Origin: Alphaproteobacteria bacterium
Lineage (GTDB): Bacteria > Pseudomonadota > Alphaproteobacteria > UBA7879
Direction: 5' to 3'
Assembly: GCA_002869105.1 (NCBI GenBank)
Contig: PKTP01000007.1
Coordinates: 230,055-294,054, forward strand
Length of the DNA: 64,000 nucleotides
Shown: positions 38,867 through 48,621 of the stretch, piece by piece
Position numbering within the stretch: the stretch's first letter is position 1
Layout: every line of letters starts with the position of its first letter
Notes under the pieces: generated by a model
Told to the model about the DNA's origin: nothing
The model's database searches: none
What the model saw: the letters and a program-made list of their open reading frames with translations, nothing else
Position numbers and translations under genes: made by a program

Positions 38867-40231
38867 ATGTCACCAAATAAAATTTGGAGTGAGCTTAAAC
38901 CTCGCTTGCGAACTCATTTTAGCGAGAAAACATATGAAAGTTGGCTTAAATTTCTTGAGCTAGAAGAGCTTAATAATGGGCGTATATACTTATCTGTTCC
39001 CACGCGGTTTCTTCGAGATTGGATAACCAATCGCTATTTAGATCAACTTTTAAAGCTATGGCAAGAGTCCATGCCCGGGGTTTTCTCCCTAGAAGTTTTG
39101 GTAAAACCTCAGAACACTCCTGCTGAATCAATGGACTCATCGCAGACTGTTACGAAGCAATCAACACAAGACACGTCTTTCATTCAAAAAACCAAAACCA
39201 ATCTTGATGGGGACAACAAACTCGATAATCGCTATACCTTTGATACATTTGTGGTTGGCAAACCAAATGAACTTGCGTATGCAGCCGCCCAACGCGTTGC
39301 TGATTCAAAAACAATCTATTTCAATCCTCTGTTTTTCCATGGAGGCGTTGGCCTTGGTAAAACCCACTTAATGCATGCCATTGCTTGGCACATTAATCAT
39401 AACCATCCCAAACGAAAGGTTTTATACCTGTCGGCTGAACAATTTATGCATCGCTTTGTTAGGGCTCTAAGACACAAAGATATTATTGCGTTCAGGGACC
39501 AATTTAGATCTGTGGACGTTCTGATGATTGATGACGTTCAATTCATCAGTGGTAAAGACTCAACCCAGGAAGAATTTTTTCATACCTTCAATGCTTTGGT
39601 AGATAAAAAAAAGCAAATCATTCTCTCCGCTGATAAGTCTCCAACAGAATTGCAGGGTTTAGAGGAACGGGTGCGCTCTCGATTGGGGTGGGGCTTGGTT
39701 GTTGATATTCATCCCACCACCTATGAATTACGCTTGGGAATCCTAGCATCCAAAGTTGAATCCATCGATTTGGTCATTCCAGAAAATGTTATTGAATTTC
39801 TCGCCCATAAAATTACGTCTAATATTCGCGAACTAGAGGGAGCCCTCAATCGTATTGTTGCCCATGCCACTCTGGTGGGGCAAAAGATTACCTTAGAGTC
39901 TACGCAAGCTGTTCTCAGAGACCTTTTGCGGGCTAATGATAAAGTGATGACCATCGAAGATATCCAGAAACAAGTTGCCGAGCATTACAATGTTCGAATC
40001 AGTGACATGTATTCCAATAGACGCCTGCGGATTGTTGCCCGTCCACGGCAAATTGCGATGTACCTTGCCAAAAAAATGACGTCTGCTTCCCTGCCAGAAA
40101 TTGGTCGTAAATTTGGGGGGCGAGATCATACGACTGTTATGCATGGCGTTAAAAAAGTAGAAGAGCTCTTGCAGCAAGATACACAATTTGCGGATGATCT
40201 ATACATGCTAGAAAACATTCTTAAAAAGTAA
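38867..40231 (+). CDS. dnaA: Chromosomal replication initiator protein DnaA
   Basis: A 454-residue initiator. Domain I covers about residues 1-80, a short variable domain II follows, and the AAA+ domain has Walker A GGVGLGKTHL and Walker B MIDDVQF. Domain IV ends with the DnaA-box helix-turn-helix signature GRDHTTVMHG. I see no array of DnaA boxes in the 80 bases upstream, so the origin is probably elsewhere. The neighbour downstream is a CBS-domain protein four bases away rather than dnaN. Confidence 0.98.
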   Translation: MSPNKIWSELKPRLRTHFSEKTYESWLKFLELEELNNGRIYLSVPTRFLRDWITNRYLDQLLKLWQESMPGVFSLEVLVKPQNTPAESMDSSQTVTKQSTQDTSFIQKTKTNLDGDNKLDNRYTFDTFVVGKPNELAYAAAQRVADSKTIYFNPLFFHGGVGLGKTHLMHAIAWHINHNHPKRKVLYLSAEQFMHRFVRALRHKDIIAFRDQFRSVDVLMIDDVQFISGKDSTQEEFFHTFNALVDKKKQIILSADKSPTELQGLEERVRSRLGWGLVVDIHPTTYELRLGILASKVESIDLVIPENVIEFLAHKITSNIRELEGALNRIVAHATLVGQKITLESTQAVLRDLLRANDKVMTIEDIQKQVAEHYNVRISDMYSNRRLRIVARPRQIAMYLAKKMTSASLPEIGRKFGGRDHTTVMHGVKKVEELLQQDTQFADDLYMLENILKK

Positions 40232-40234
40232 TTC

Positions 40235-41257
40235 ATGATCCTCCTCCTGCTTATTATCCTTTTGCTCATCCTGCTTTCCGCGCTGTTTTCTGGCGCTGAA
40301 ACGGCTTTCACCACCGTCTCAAGAGCCCGCATACATCAACTCTCAAAACAAAACGTTTATAATGCAAAGCTAGCAGGTCAGCTTCAAAAACAAATGGAAC
40401 GTCTTTTGGGAACCGTTCTTCTGGCCAATAATTTTGTTAATATTCTTGCCACATCGATTGCAACAAGCATTTTTATAGGCTTTTTTTCCGAAGGCGGAAT
40501 TGGGATTGCAACGTTCTGTATGACAGTGATCCTGATTGTTTTTGCAGAATTCATGCCAAAAGTATATGCCCTCCAACATGCTGAAAAATATGTGTTATTT
40601 ACCGCTCCTGTTTTAAAAGTCATCTTTCAGGTTTTAGGCCCTGTCGTCTCAACCATCCAACGCTTCGTGTATTGGCTTTGGCATCTTATGGGAATGACGC
40701 CCCCTCGAGCCATGGACACGCTCAGCACAAGAAAGGAAATAACCGCGCTGCTGGAAATGCTTCAAGATGCACAAGCGCGCAATGATTTGGGGATGATTCG
40801 CGGTATTTTAGAGCTTTCTCAATCAAATTTATTAAGTTGTTATCGTCCCAGAAATCAGGTTATGACCATTGACGGCAACCGAACCTTAGAAGAGCTTATG
40901 CCTGAATTACTCAACTCACCCTATTCTCGCTTCCCTGTTTGGGATGCTTCGCCAGACAATATTAGCGGTGTTGTTCATTTACGATTTTTGACCCAGCTTT
41001 TGCTGTCTAAACAGAAAAACACCCAAAAAATAAAAGACTTAATTTCTGCTCCTGCTTGGCTCGTCGCAGATTCAAATACTCTTTTTCATCAACTCCAACT
41101 GTTTAAGGCCCGCCATCATCACATGGCCATTGTCGTTGATAAAAATAAACATTTTATTGGCATCATTACACTTGAAGATATTCTTGAAGAAATTGTTGGA
41201 GATATCACAGACGAGTCTGATAGATATTCAGAAAGTAGCGAGCTAACACGCTCTTAA
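40235..41257 (+). CDS. CNNM/CorC-type transmembrane protein with CBS domains
   Basis: A 340-residue protein. The N-terminal CNNM/DUF21 domain (about residues 1-170) has LFSGAETAFTTVSRARIHQL and several helices. The following CBS pair includes YRPRNQVMTIDGNRTLEEL and GIITLEDILEEIVGDI. The protein stops right after the second CBS, so the C-terminal CorC/HlyC transporter-associated domain usually present is missing. Members are linked to magnesium or cobalt efflux. It is probably co-transcribed with dnaA and comF. Confidence 0.9.
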   Translation: MILLLLIILLLILLSALFSGAETAFTTVSRARIHQLSKQNVYNAKLAGQLQKQMERLLGTVLLANNFVNILATSIATSIFIGFFSEGGIGIATFCMTVILIVFAEFMPKVYALQHAEKYVLFTAPVLKVIFQVLGPVVSTIQRFVYWLWHLMGMTPPRAMDTLSTRKEITALLEMLQDAQARNDLGMIRGILELSQSNLLSCYRPRNQVMTIDGNRTLEELMPELLNSPYSRFPVWDASPDNISGVVHLRFLTQLLLSKQKNTQKIKDLISAPAWLVADSNTLFHQLQLFKARHHHMAIVVDKNKHFIGIITLEDILEEIVGDITDESDRYSESSELTRS

Positions 41258-41261
41258 GAAA

Positions 41262-41993
41262 ATGCTTAAAACAAACCATTTGATTCAATCCATTATCAAT
41301 ATTTTCTATCCTGTTATTTGTCCTTATTGTCGCACAAAAGTTGATCAGGAATTCAGCACATGCAATAGCTGTTGGCCTAAGGTGCAACGCATTGAAAAAC
41401 CTTTTTGCTTACAGTGTGCAGCGCCATTGGAAGCAGCCTTTTTGAATGAAGAAAAGTGCGGGGCGTGTATTTTAACACCTCCGGCTTTTGATCAAGCACT
41501 CGCTGTATATGCCTACTCAGATCTCGTAAAAAAAATAGCCCTGAAGCTCAAAAGAAGCCAGGCAACGCCCACCGCACGATTCATGGCACATCACATGCAT
41601 CAAGTTGGAAAATCTTTTTTACAAGAATCAGATTTTATCATTCCCGTTCCTCTGCATCCCAATCGACTTAAGCAGAGGGGATTCAATCAAGCAACGCTCC
41701 TAGCCAGAGCCCTTGCCCCTTCTCTAAAAGTCAAAGTCAATACAAGTCTTTTGAAAAGACACAGAGACACCCCCTCACAAGGACAATTATCCCGCAAAAG
41801 TAGGCAGAAAAACATTGAGAAGGCCTTTTCTATTCATTCAAAAACAAACGAGAAAACGCTCCTAAAAAGTACCATCACCTTGATTGATGATGTTATGACC
41901 ACCGGCGCTACCCTTGAAGCGTGTGCAAAAACATTAAAGAAGGCAGGCGTTAAGAAAGTGAATGTTCTGGTATTCAGCCGCTCAATTAGATAG
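41262..41993 (+). CDS. comF: ComF family phosphoribosyltransferase-like protein
   Basis: A 243-residue protein with the ComF layout: N-terminal zinc ribbon (CPYCRTK, CNSC, CLQC and CGAC), then a type I phosphoribosyltransferase domain with IIPVPLHPNRLKQRGFNQA and the PRPP motif TLIDDVMTTGAT. ComF proteins are needed for DNA uptake in competent bacteria; the true biochemical role is unclear. It remains intact although comM in this window is broken. Confidence 0.9.
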   Translation: MLKTNHLIQSIINIFYPVICPYCRTKVDQEFSTCNSCWPKVQRIEKPFCLQCAAPLEAAFLNEEKCGACILTPPAFDQALAVYAYSDLVKKIALKLKRSQATPTARFMAHHMHQVGKSFLQESDFIIPVPLHPNRLKQRGFNQATLLARALAPSLKVKVNTSLLKRHRDTPSQGQLSRKSRQKNIEKAFSIHSKTNEKTLLKSTITLIDDVMTTGATLEACAKTLKKAGVKKVNVLVFSRSIR

Positions 41994-42067
41994 ACTATCG
42001 GATGAATATTATACTTGAAAAAAACAAAGAAAAACCCATATTCATAAATAAATTAAGAAAAGATAGA

Positions 42068-43183
42068 ATGAACTTAAAAATTGAAAAAAATAAGTCAACA
42101 GTATGGATCTCTATTGCGCTGCTACAATTCTTAGTGATCTTGGGTCTTGGATATTACTTTTTAAAAAATCAATTCAAATCCATCGATGTGGCTGCGCAGA
42201 CGGCTCGTAAGCTTCCCGCCGCTCAAGTAGAAACTGTTTTTGTTCATAAAGGCACGTATCAAAAATATATTTCAGCCGTTGGCTCCTTAAAAGCCAGTGA
42301 AACCGTTAAGCTTGCCTCACAAGAGGGCGGTATTGTTGAAAAAGTCCTATTCAAAAGCGGGCAAAAAGTTGCGCAAGGGGACCCTCTTTTACAGTTTGAA
42401 AAGGCAGAGGCAGAAGCGCGTCTTAATGAAACTCTCTCTAAATTTCGCACCGCCAAAAGCATGTATGAGCGGTCTAAAGCTCTTTATGAACGCAAAATTG
42501 AAACCTTGAGCAAACTTGAAGAAGCAGAAAACGCCTATCGCGTTGCGGCTGCAAATGTTGAAATTAATCGGTTGCGGTTAGAGAAAACCACCGTTCGGGC
42601 TCCTTTCGATGGATTTTTAGGCCTCAAAGAAATAAGCCCAGGTGGTTATCTGAAGCCAGGTCAAGACTTTGTAACTTTGGATAAGACAGATCCCATGTAT
42701 TTGGACTTCATGCTTAACGAGAAACACGTCAGTACCATCACAGTTGGCCAAGAAATCATGGTTGAAATTGATGGGTTTCCGCAAAATGACTACACAGCGA
42801 TCATTGAATCCATCGAACCAAGTGCGGATGCCACCGGCCACACCATCCGGGTGCGCGCTGAACTCCCCAATGCTAACCAAGAGCTCAGATCCGGCTTCTT
42901 TGCACGGATTAAAATCCCTGAGTTTCAAGATGATTCAGCGATTATAATTCCTGAATCTGCCCTCGAAAACTCTGGTAACCAAGACTATGTGTTCATTGTT
43001 GTTGATGGAGTCGCCCGCCAGGCGCCCATTGAAGTTGCTAGCCGAAATGGCCAAGTTGCTAAAATCAGCCGTGGATTAAGGCCGGGTCAGGTTATTATTG
43101 TTTCCGGACAAAAAAGGGTTGCCAATGGAGTCAAAGTTCTTGTTCGCTCTCGTGGGACCATCCAGAAATATAAACAAACTTAG
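42068..43183 (+). CDS. RND efflux periplasmic adaptor (membrane fusion protein)
   Basis: About 371 residues from the ATG at 42068 (MNLKIEKNKSTVWISIALLQ), which places a single N-terminal helix first; an ATG at 42002 in the same frame adds 22 charged residues. Adaptor domains are visible: lipoyl/biotinyl half motifs (VKLASQEGGIVEKVLFKSGQ and TTVRAPFDGFLGLKEI), a coiled-coil hairpin between them, and beta-barrel/membrane-proximal domains after about residue 190. It connects the RND pump encoded next to an outer-membrane TolC. Confidence 0.92.
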   Translation: MNLKIEKNKSTVWISIALLQFLVILGLGYYFLKNQFKSIDVAAQTARKLPAAQVETVFVHKGTYQKYISAVGSLKASETVKLASQEGGIVEKVLFKSGQKVAQGDPLLQFEKAEAEARLNETLSKFRTAKSMYERSKALYERKIETLSKLEEAENAYRVAAANVEINRLRLEKTTVRAPFDGFLGLKEISPGGYLKPGQDFVTLDKTDPMYLDFMLNEKHVSTITVGQEIMVEIDGFPQNDYTAIIESIEPSADATGHTIRVRAELPNANQELRSGFFARIKIPEFQDDSAIIIPESALENSGNQDYVFIVVDGVARQAPIEVASRNGQVAKISRGLRPGQVIIVSGQKRVANGVKVLVRSRGTIQKYKQT

Positions 43184-43197
43184 TAAGGGGCTTTGTC

Positions 43198-46100
43198 TTG
43201 TCATTAACTGAACTTTGCATCCGTCGTCCAGTCCTCTCCATTGTCATAAGCTTGATTATGGTTATCGTTGGCAGTGTAAGTTTTTCGTACCTACCCGTAA
43301 GACAATATCCTGCGTACGATAGGCCTGTAGTCAGTGTTCAAACAGGATATGAAGGGGCGAGCCCGCAAATTATTGAAAGCCTTATTACAAGGCCACTTGA
43401 ATCTGCTTTGGCAGGGATTGAGGGGCTTGACTTTATTCAATCACGAAGCCAGACCGAAGGAAGTTTTATTGATCTTCATTTCAAAGTCACACGTGGCCTC
43501 GACGATGCTGCCAATGATGTTCGAGACAAAATATCTAGAGTGCGGGCCCAACTTCCTGACGGGGCTAAAAATCCAACCATTCGAAAGACAGAGTCTGAAT
43601 CCGCCCCTATTATTTATCTTGCCCTCTCATCCAACACTCAAAAAGTTGTGGATTTGTTTAGTTATGCCGATAAGAATATCAAGTCTGATTTAGAATCCCT
43701 TCCCGGGGTATCAGAAGTTGAAATCTCTGGCGCGGCCGACTTTGTTCTCCACGTATGGATTGATAGTCAAAAGATGTCAGCTTTCAATGTAACAGCTCAA
43801 GATGTTTCGGGCGCGCTTAAGCGTCAAAATATTCATATGCCTGCAGGGCGTGTAAAGGGTGACGATCGAGAATACAACGTCAATACGGCCGCTAAACTTG
43901 AAAGCCCTGAAGCCTTTGGTGAGGTTGTTGTCGCCAATCACAAGGGATATCCCATCAAAATAAATGATATTGCTGATATTGAATTTAGCGCAGATGAAGC
44001 CCGGGATGCCGCTTACTTCAACGATAAACCCGCTATCTTAATTGGTATTAAAAGGAAATCGATTGCCAACCCTGTTGAAATTTCAAAAGCGCTTGAGAGC
44101 ATTCTTCCAAAAATCCGAAAAACCCTTCCTAATGACTACGATATTCAAATCGCCTACGACAAAACCTTCTTCATCAAGCAGTCCATCAATGAAGTTTACA
44201 AAACGCTTTATGAAGCAACGCTCTGCGTTTTAGCGGTTATCCTCCTCTTCCTATGGTCTGGCCGCGCAACGCTGATACCATTAGTCACCATTCCAGTTTC
44301 CTTAATATCTGTGTTTACGCTTCTTTATATTCTAGGATTTTCCATCAACACCCTCACCCTCTTAGCGATTGTTTTGGCGATTGGCCTTGTGGTGGATGAT
44401 GCCATTGTGATGCTGGAAAATATATATCGCTATATTGAAGAAGGCCTAAGCCCGATGCAAGCCGCCATCAAGGGAAGTAAAGAAATCAGCTTTGCCATTA
44501 TTGCCATGACGTTGACCCTTGCAGCGGTTTATGCGCCAATCAGTCTCTCTCAGGGTGTTGTTGGTAAATTGTTTACAGAGTTTGCCCTTACATTGGCAGG
44601 CTCGGTTATTATTTCAGGTCTGGTTGCATTGACCCTCTCCCCCATGATGTGTGCCCGCCTGCTTAAACCCCATGGGGGTCTCACACCTTTTGATAAGGTT
44701 TACAACCGCATTGAGGCGCACTACGGTCACTCCCTGGTTTGGGCCCTCAAACATCGTTTTATTATTTTCTTTTTTGGCGGAGCATTCTCTTTATTGGGCG
44801 CAATCGTTGCTTTTGATGGCCTCAAAAAAGAGATGGCACCTCGTGAAGATATTGGCGTTGTCTTTTCCTATGGTTTTCCGCCCGTCGGTGCAACGGTTGA
44901 GTACATCACAAAACAGGTCGATCAAGTTGAAGAAGTCTTTAGAGACATTCCTGAAGTTGCCAATCGTCTAGCAATGATCGGTTTAGATAAGATTTATACC
45001 TGGAATATCTTAAAACCATGGAGTGAACGAAAGAAAAGTTCGTTACAAATTGTCAAAGATGTTAAAGAGAAAATCGAACTAGAAACAGCACCAGGATTGG
45101 GGAGTGTGGGTGTTCACCCCGGAGGATCGTTTATCGGTGGGGGCTCTTCGGACCGCATTGCCTTTATCATCCAAACCTCCAAAGAAGCCAGCAAACTTGG
45201 GCCAGCAAGCGCTATCATTAAAAATTTGGCTGAAAACAGCGGTGTGTTTTCAACAGTATGGTACGAAGTTGGTGGAGATGTCAGCGAATATAAGGTTGAT
45301 ATTGATCGCAACAAAGCAGCAGCGTTGAATGTTGATATTCAATCCATTGCAGAAACGCTGGATATTTTTGTCTCAGGCCGAAAAATAACCACCTTCAAAC
45401 GAAATGAGGATCAGTTCAAAGTTAAAGTAGGCGTCCCTATGGAACGCAAAATGTCCGTCGAAGACCTCCGAGAAATCTATGTCCGTGGCCAAGATAAAAA
45501 GATGATTCCCCTTTCAAATCTGGTTATTTTCAAACAAGAAAACAGCCCCCGAGAAATCATGCGTTACAATCAACTTAAAGCCATTAAACTGACATGTATG
45601 ATCAATCCTGGCTATACCCTTGGTGATGGCATCAAGGTTCTTACCGAAATTTCCGATAAAAACTTGCCCAAAGATGTCAGCTACGAGTTTTCCGGAACAA
45701 CAAAAGATCTTCTCGAGTCCAATAGTTCAATGGTTTTGATTTTTGGTCTGGCGATCGTCTTTATTTACCTTATTATGTCCGCGCAATTTGAGAGCTTCAC
45801 GGATCCCTTTATCATTATGTTCACGGTGCCTCTCTCTCTTGCAGGCGCTATCCTAACCCTCAAATTAACAGGCGGGACACTTAATGTTTATACGCAAATT
45901 GGCCTAGTAACATTAATTGGATTGATCACCAAACACGGGATCTTGATCGTTGACTTTGCCAATAAATTACGTCTGCAAGGCCTCACCATGGCCGAAGCCG
46001 CTCATAAAGCCTCCCTTCTTCGCTTGCGGCCCATCCTCATGACAACACTTGCCATGGCGTTGGGGGCGCTTCCCTTCTTATGGGCAGTCGGGGCCGGTGC

Positions 46101-46239
46101 TTATAGCCGCCATCAATTGGGTTGGACCATTTTTGGGGGGATGATCATTGGAACCTTGTTTACTCTTTATGTGATTCCAGTGGTTTATACAATCTTTGCC
46201 CACAAAGTGATTAAAGATCCCAACGCAGAAATCAACTAA
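43198..46239 (+). CDS. RND multidrug efflux pump, inner-membrane subunit
   Basis: A 1013-residue pump starting with a TTG codon (43198) that follows an AAGGGG site. Twelve helices in two halves; the first helix begins with CIRRPVLSIVISLIMVIVG. The proton-relay Asp pair is seen in GLVVDDAIVMLENIYR of helix 4. A conserved GLITKHGILIVDFAN segment marks helix 10. The proton-motive pump exports drugs or toxic compounds with the adaptor 15 bases upstream and an outer-membrane channel such as tolC at 28.5 kb. No regulator is adjacent. Confidence 0.95.
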   Translation: MSLTELCIRRPVLSIVISLIMVIVGSVSFSYLPVRQYPAYDRPVVSVQTGYEGASPQIIESLITRPLESALAGIEGLDFIQSRSQTEGSFIDLHFKVTRGLDDAANDVRDKISRVRAQLPDGAKNPTIRKTESESAPIIYLALSSNTQKVVDLFSYADKNIKSDLESLPGVSEVEISGAADFVLHVWIDSQKMSAFNVTAQDVSGALKRQNIHMPAGRVKGDDREYNVNTAAKLESPEAFGEVVVANHKGYPIKINDIADIEFSADEARDAAYFNDKPAILIGIKRKSIANPVEISKALESILPKIRKTLPNDYDIQIAYDKTFFIKQSINEVYKTLYEATLCVLAVILLFLWSGRATLIPLVTIPVSLISVFTLLYILGFSINTLTLLAIVLAIGLVVDDAIVMLENIYRYIEEGLSPMQAAIKGSKEISFAIIAMTLTLAAVYAPISLSQGVVGKLFTEFALTLAGSVIISGLVALTLSPMMCARLLKPHGGLTPFDKVYNRIEAHYGHSLVWALKHRFIIFFFGGAFSLLGAIVAFDGLKKEMAPREDIGVVFSYGFPPVGATVEYITKQVDQVEEVFRDIPEVANRLAMIGLDKIYTWNILKPWSERKKSSLQIVKDVKEKIELETAPGLGSVGVHPGGSFIGGGSSDRIAFIIQTSKEASKLGPASAIIKNLAENSGVFSTVWYEVGGDVSEYKVDIDRNKAAALNVDIQSIAETLDIFVSGRKITTFKRNEDQFKVKVGVPMERKMSVEDLREIYVRGQDKKMIPLSNLVIFKQENSPREIMRYNQLKAIKLTCMINPGYTLGDGIKVLTEISDKNLPKDVSYEFSGTTKDLLESNSSMVLIFGLAIVFIYLIMSAQFESFTDPFIIMFTVPLSLAGAILTLKLTGGTLNVYTQIGLVTLIGLITKHGILIVDFANKLRLQGLTMAEAAHKASLLRLRPILMTTLAMALGALPFLWAVGAGAYSRHQLGWTIFGGMIIGTLFTLYVIPVVYTIFAHKVIKDPNAEIN

Positions 46240-46492
46240 CGCCTATTTCAAGGCTATATTCGATAAGAAGCTGGCTTAATCTGCCTTGATATTTATGGGG
46301 AAAAGGTTGTGCGCGCGTAACCCACCTGTATAAATCTCCATCGCTATGGCTTAACAAATCTTGGTAGAGCTCAAGTTCCTTTTGTGTCAGTACTTGCAAG
46401 TATCTTTTTGCAAACCCTCCAAAAATCAGATCGTTTTCTTTGCTCCCTATGTAGCAGCTTTGATAAAGAAGTTTTTTATGAATGGTCTTCAT
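46232..46492 (-). CDS. sdhE: Succinate dehydrogenase assembly factor SdhE
   Basis: An 86-residue SdhE/DUF339 protein. The conserved motif is IGSKENDLIFGGFAKRYL, where the family usually has RGxxExD; the arginine is isoleucine here while the glycine and acidic residues remain. It helps insert FAD into the succinate dehydrogenase flavoprotein. It is divergent from recG, the usual arrangement, and its 3' end overlaps the RND gene by eight bases. Confidence 0.88.
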   Translation of the reverse strand: MKTIHKKLLYQSCYIGSKENDLIFGGFAKRYLQVLTQKELELYQDLLSHSDGDLYRWVTRAQPFPHKYQGRLSQLLIEYSLEIGVS

Positions 46493-46528
46493 GCGCTATA
46501 CTATGATCCAATGACTGTAACATACACG

Positions 46529-48568
46529 ATGCGCCCTGAAATTTTACACCCCTTTTTTAAATCTCTCAGCTCTTTCTTAGGAATTGGCCCTCAAAGACAA
46601 AAAAAGATCGAGCAAACAATTGGCGTCCATCCGATTGATCTTTTGTTTCATCTTCCTTATGCCCTTGAAACAAGGTATGAACACTCCCACTTATCAACCT
46701 GTATCTCAGGCACCCGCGTGACGATCATCGTAGAAATTGTTGATATTCAAAAAACACCCCAGCGAACAACTATTTGGGCATCAGATGGCCATGAAACCAT
46801 GGCGTTGGTTTATTTCAACACCAATGCTCAGTGGTTAAAACGTTTATATACCGTTGGCCACAAAAAATTAATCAGCGGTAAGATTGATGTCTTTCACGGC
46901 CAAAAGCAAATCATTCATCCTGATTTTGTGGGGGCTCCAAGCCAAAAAAACAAATGGGTTGGGAGTGTGCCGCTTTATCGCTCCGTTCAAGCCGTTGGGC
47001 AAGCCCGCTATCGAGCACTTATACAAGAAATATTAAAATGTATACCCAGCCTTCCTGAATGGATTCCTAAAGATGTCCTTACCCAGCATCATTGGCCTTC
47101 TTTTACCCAGGCCCTAAAACAGGTGCATAGTCCAAAAATACTGGAGGATCTCAGCCCTGATTCACCAGCGCGGATGCGTCTAGGCTTTGATGAGCTTTAT
47201 CACTATCAACTTTGTCTTACCCAAACATATATATCTTCAAACAAACGCCAAAGATTTTATCAAAATGCCTCTCCCTCTCTTCGTCAACAAGCCGAAGAAC
47301 TTTTGCCTTATCAACTGACGCAAGGGCAGCGCGACGTTCTTCAAAATCTTGACGCATCTCTTCAGTCAGACGAAGTGATGCGCGCCCTGCTGATGGGGGA
47401 CGTTGGCTCGGGAAAAACCATTGTTGCCTTTCTAACCGCTTTAAAGGCCCTAGAAAACAAAGGTCAGGTGGCTTTATTGGCACCAACAACGTTGCTGGCT
47501 CAACAGCACTATGAAACACTTTTACCTTATTGTCAGAAATTAGGAATTGCCGTTGATCTTCTCACCTCTAATACCAAAAACAAAACACAGATCAAAAATT
47601 CACTAAAATCTGGATATATTTCTTTCATCATTGGCACCCACACACTTATCCAAGAAACGGTGAGTTTTAATGATTTAGCTTTAATTATTATTGATGAACA
47701 GCATCGCTTTGGTGTCGAACAACGACAAGTTCTGACAAAGTTATCCCCCTCGCCCGATCTACTTTATCTAAGTGCAACACCCATCCCGCGGACCTTGGCT
47801 ATGACGCTTTATGGTCAGATGGATATTTATGCTTTATCTGAAAAACCCAAAAATCGACAACCCATCGAAACCCTTGTAATGCCCACAACAAAATTAGAAC
47901 CTCTTTATCAATGGATTCATAAAATCATAGCGACCGGTTTTAAAGTTTATTGGGTATGTCCTTTGATTGAAAAGAGCGAAGAACTCGATGTCATCTCCAT
48001 TGAAGAACGTCTTCCAACTCTGAAAAAATACTTTCCGAATAAGATTCATGTTGTTCACGGTCAATTGAAATCTGGAGACAAAGAAAAGGCCATGCAAGCT
48101 TTTCGTGAAGATCCTGAAGCATCAATTCTTCTCAGCACAACGGTGATTGAAGTGGGCGTCGATGTTCCTGATGCAGCTGTGATGGTTATTGAGAATGCTG
48201 GGCGTTTTGGACTCAGTCAGCTGCATCAACTGCGTGGGCGGGTCGGCAGAAGTCATCATCAATCGTATTGCGTTTTGCTATATACACCACCCTTGTCACA
48301 AACCACGCAACAACGGCTAAAGGTCATGAAAACATCAGAAGATGGTTTTCATATCGCCGAGGAAGATTTAAAAATTCGGGGAAGTGGAGATTTGCTAGGC
48401 ACAGAACAAAGCGGGGTGCCCCGTTTCCGTTTGGCTTCTCTAAGTCATCATCTTGGCCTAATATCCCTTGCAAAAGAGGGTGTGGCTAAAGAGCCTGTCA
48501 ATAATGCGGGGGCTGCAACTCATATTCTTACAAGCCTTTTCCGAAAGTCCACATTTACTGACGCATAA
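46529..48568 (+). CDS. recG: ATP-dependent DNA helicase RecG
   Basis: A 679-residue helicase from the ATG at 46529 (MRPEILHPFFKSLSSFLGIG); an ATG at 46511 is an alternative, and the frame continues open further upstream into sdhE. The wedge OB domain (HLSTCISGTRVTIIVEIVD) precedes the motor with Walker A LMGDVGSGKT, DEQH Walker B, SATPIPRTLAMT and the RecG-specific TVIEVGVDVP...LRGRVGRS. It remodels stalled replication forks. A strong terminator follows. Confidence 0.96.
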   Translation: MRPEILHPFFKSLSSFLGIGPQRQKKIEQTIGVHPIDLLFHLPYALETRYEHSHLSTCISGTRVTIIVEIVDIQKTPQRTTIWASDGHETMALVYFNTNAQWLKRLYTVGHKKLISGKIDVFHGQKQIIHPDFVGAPSQKNKWVGSVPLYRSVQAVGQARYRALIQEILKCIPSLPEWIPKDVLTQHHWPSFTQALKQVHSPKILEDLSPDSPARMRLGFDELYHYQLCLTQTYISSNKRQRFYQNASPSLRQQAEELLPYQLTQGQRDVLQNLDASLQSDEVMRALLMGDVGSGKTIVAFLTALKALENKGQVALLAPTTLLAQQHYETLLPYCQKLGIAVDLLTSNTKNKTQIKNSLKSGYISFIIGTHTLIQETVSFNDLALIIIDEQHRFGVEQRQVLTKLSPSPDLLYLSATPIPRTLAMTLYGQMDIYALSEKPKNRQPIETLVMPTTKLEPLYQWIHKIIATGFKVYWVCPLIEKSEELDVISIEERLPTLKKYFPNKIHVVHGQLKSGDKEKAMQAFREDPEASILLSTTVIEVGVDVPDAAVMVIENAGRFGLSQLHQLRGRVGRSHHQSYCVLLYTPPLSQTTQQRLKVMKTSEDGFHIAEEDLKIRGSGDLLGTEQSGVPRFRLASLSHHLGLISLAKEGVAKEPVNNAGAATHILTSLFRKSTFTDA

Positions 48569-48570
48569 AA

Positions 48571-48600
48571 AAAGAGGGATGCGAATCCCTCTTTCAATTC
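48571..48600 (+). terminator. Rho-independent terminator of recG
   Basis: Perfect 10-bp arms AAAGAGGGAT (48571-48580) and ATCCCTCTTT (48585-48594) with loop GCGA. The stem ends in TTT. On the other strand it also lies about 30 bases past the end of the convergent secreted protein gene, so it could serve both. Confidence 0.85.
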
Positions 48601-48621
48601 AGGCGTTGTTTTCTTTCAGAA

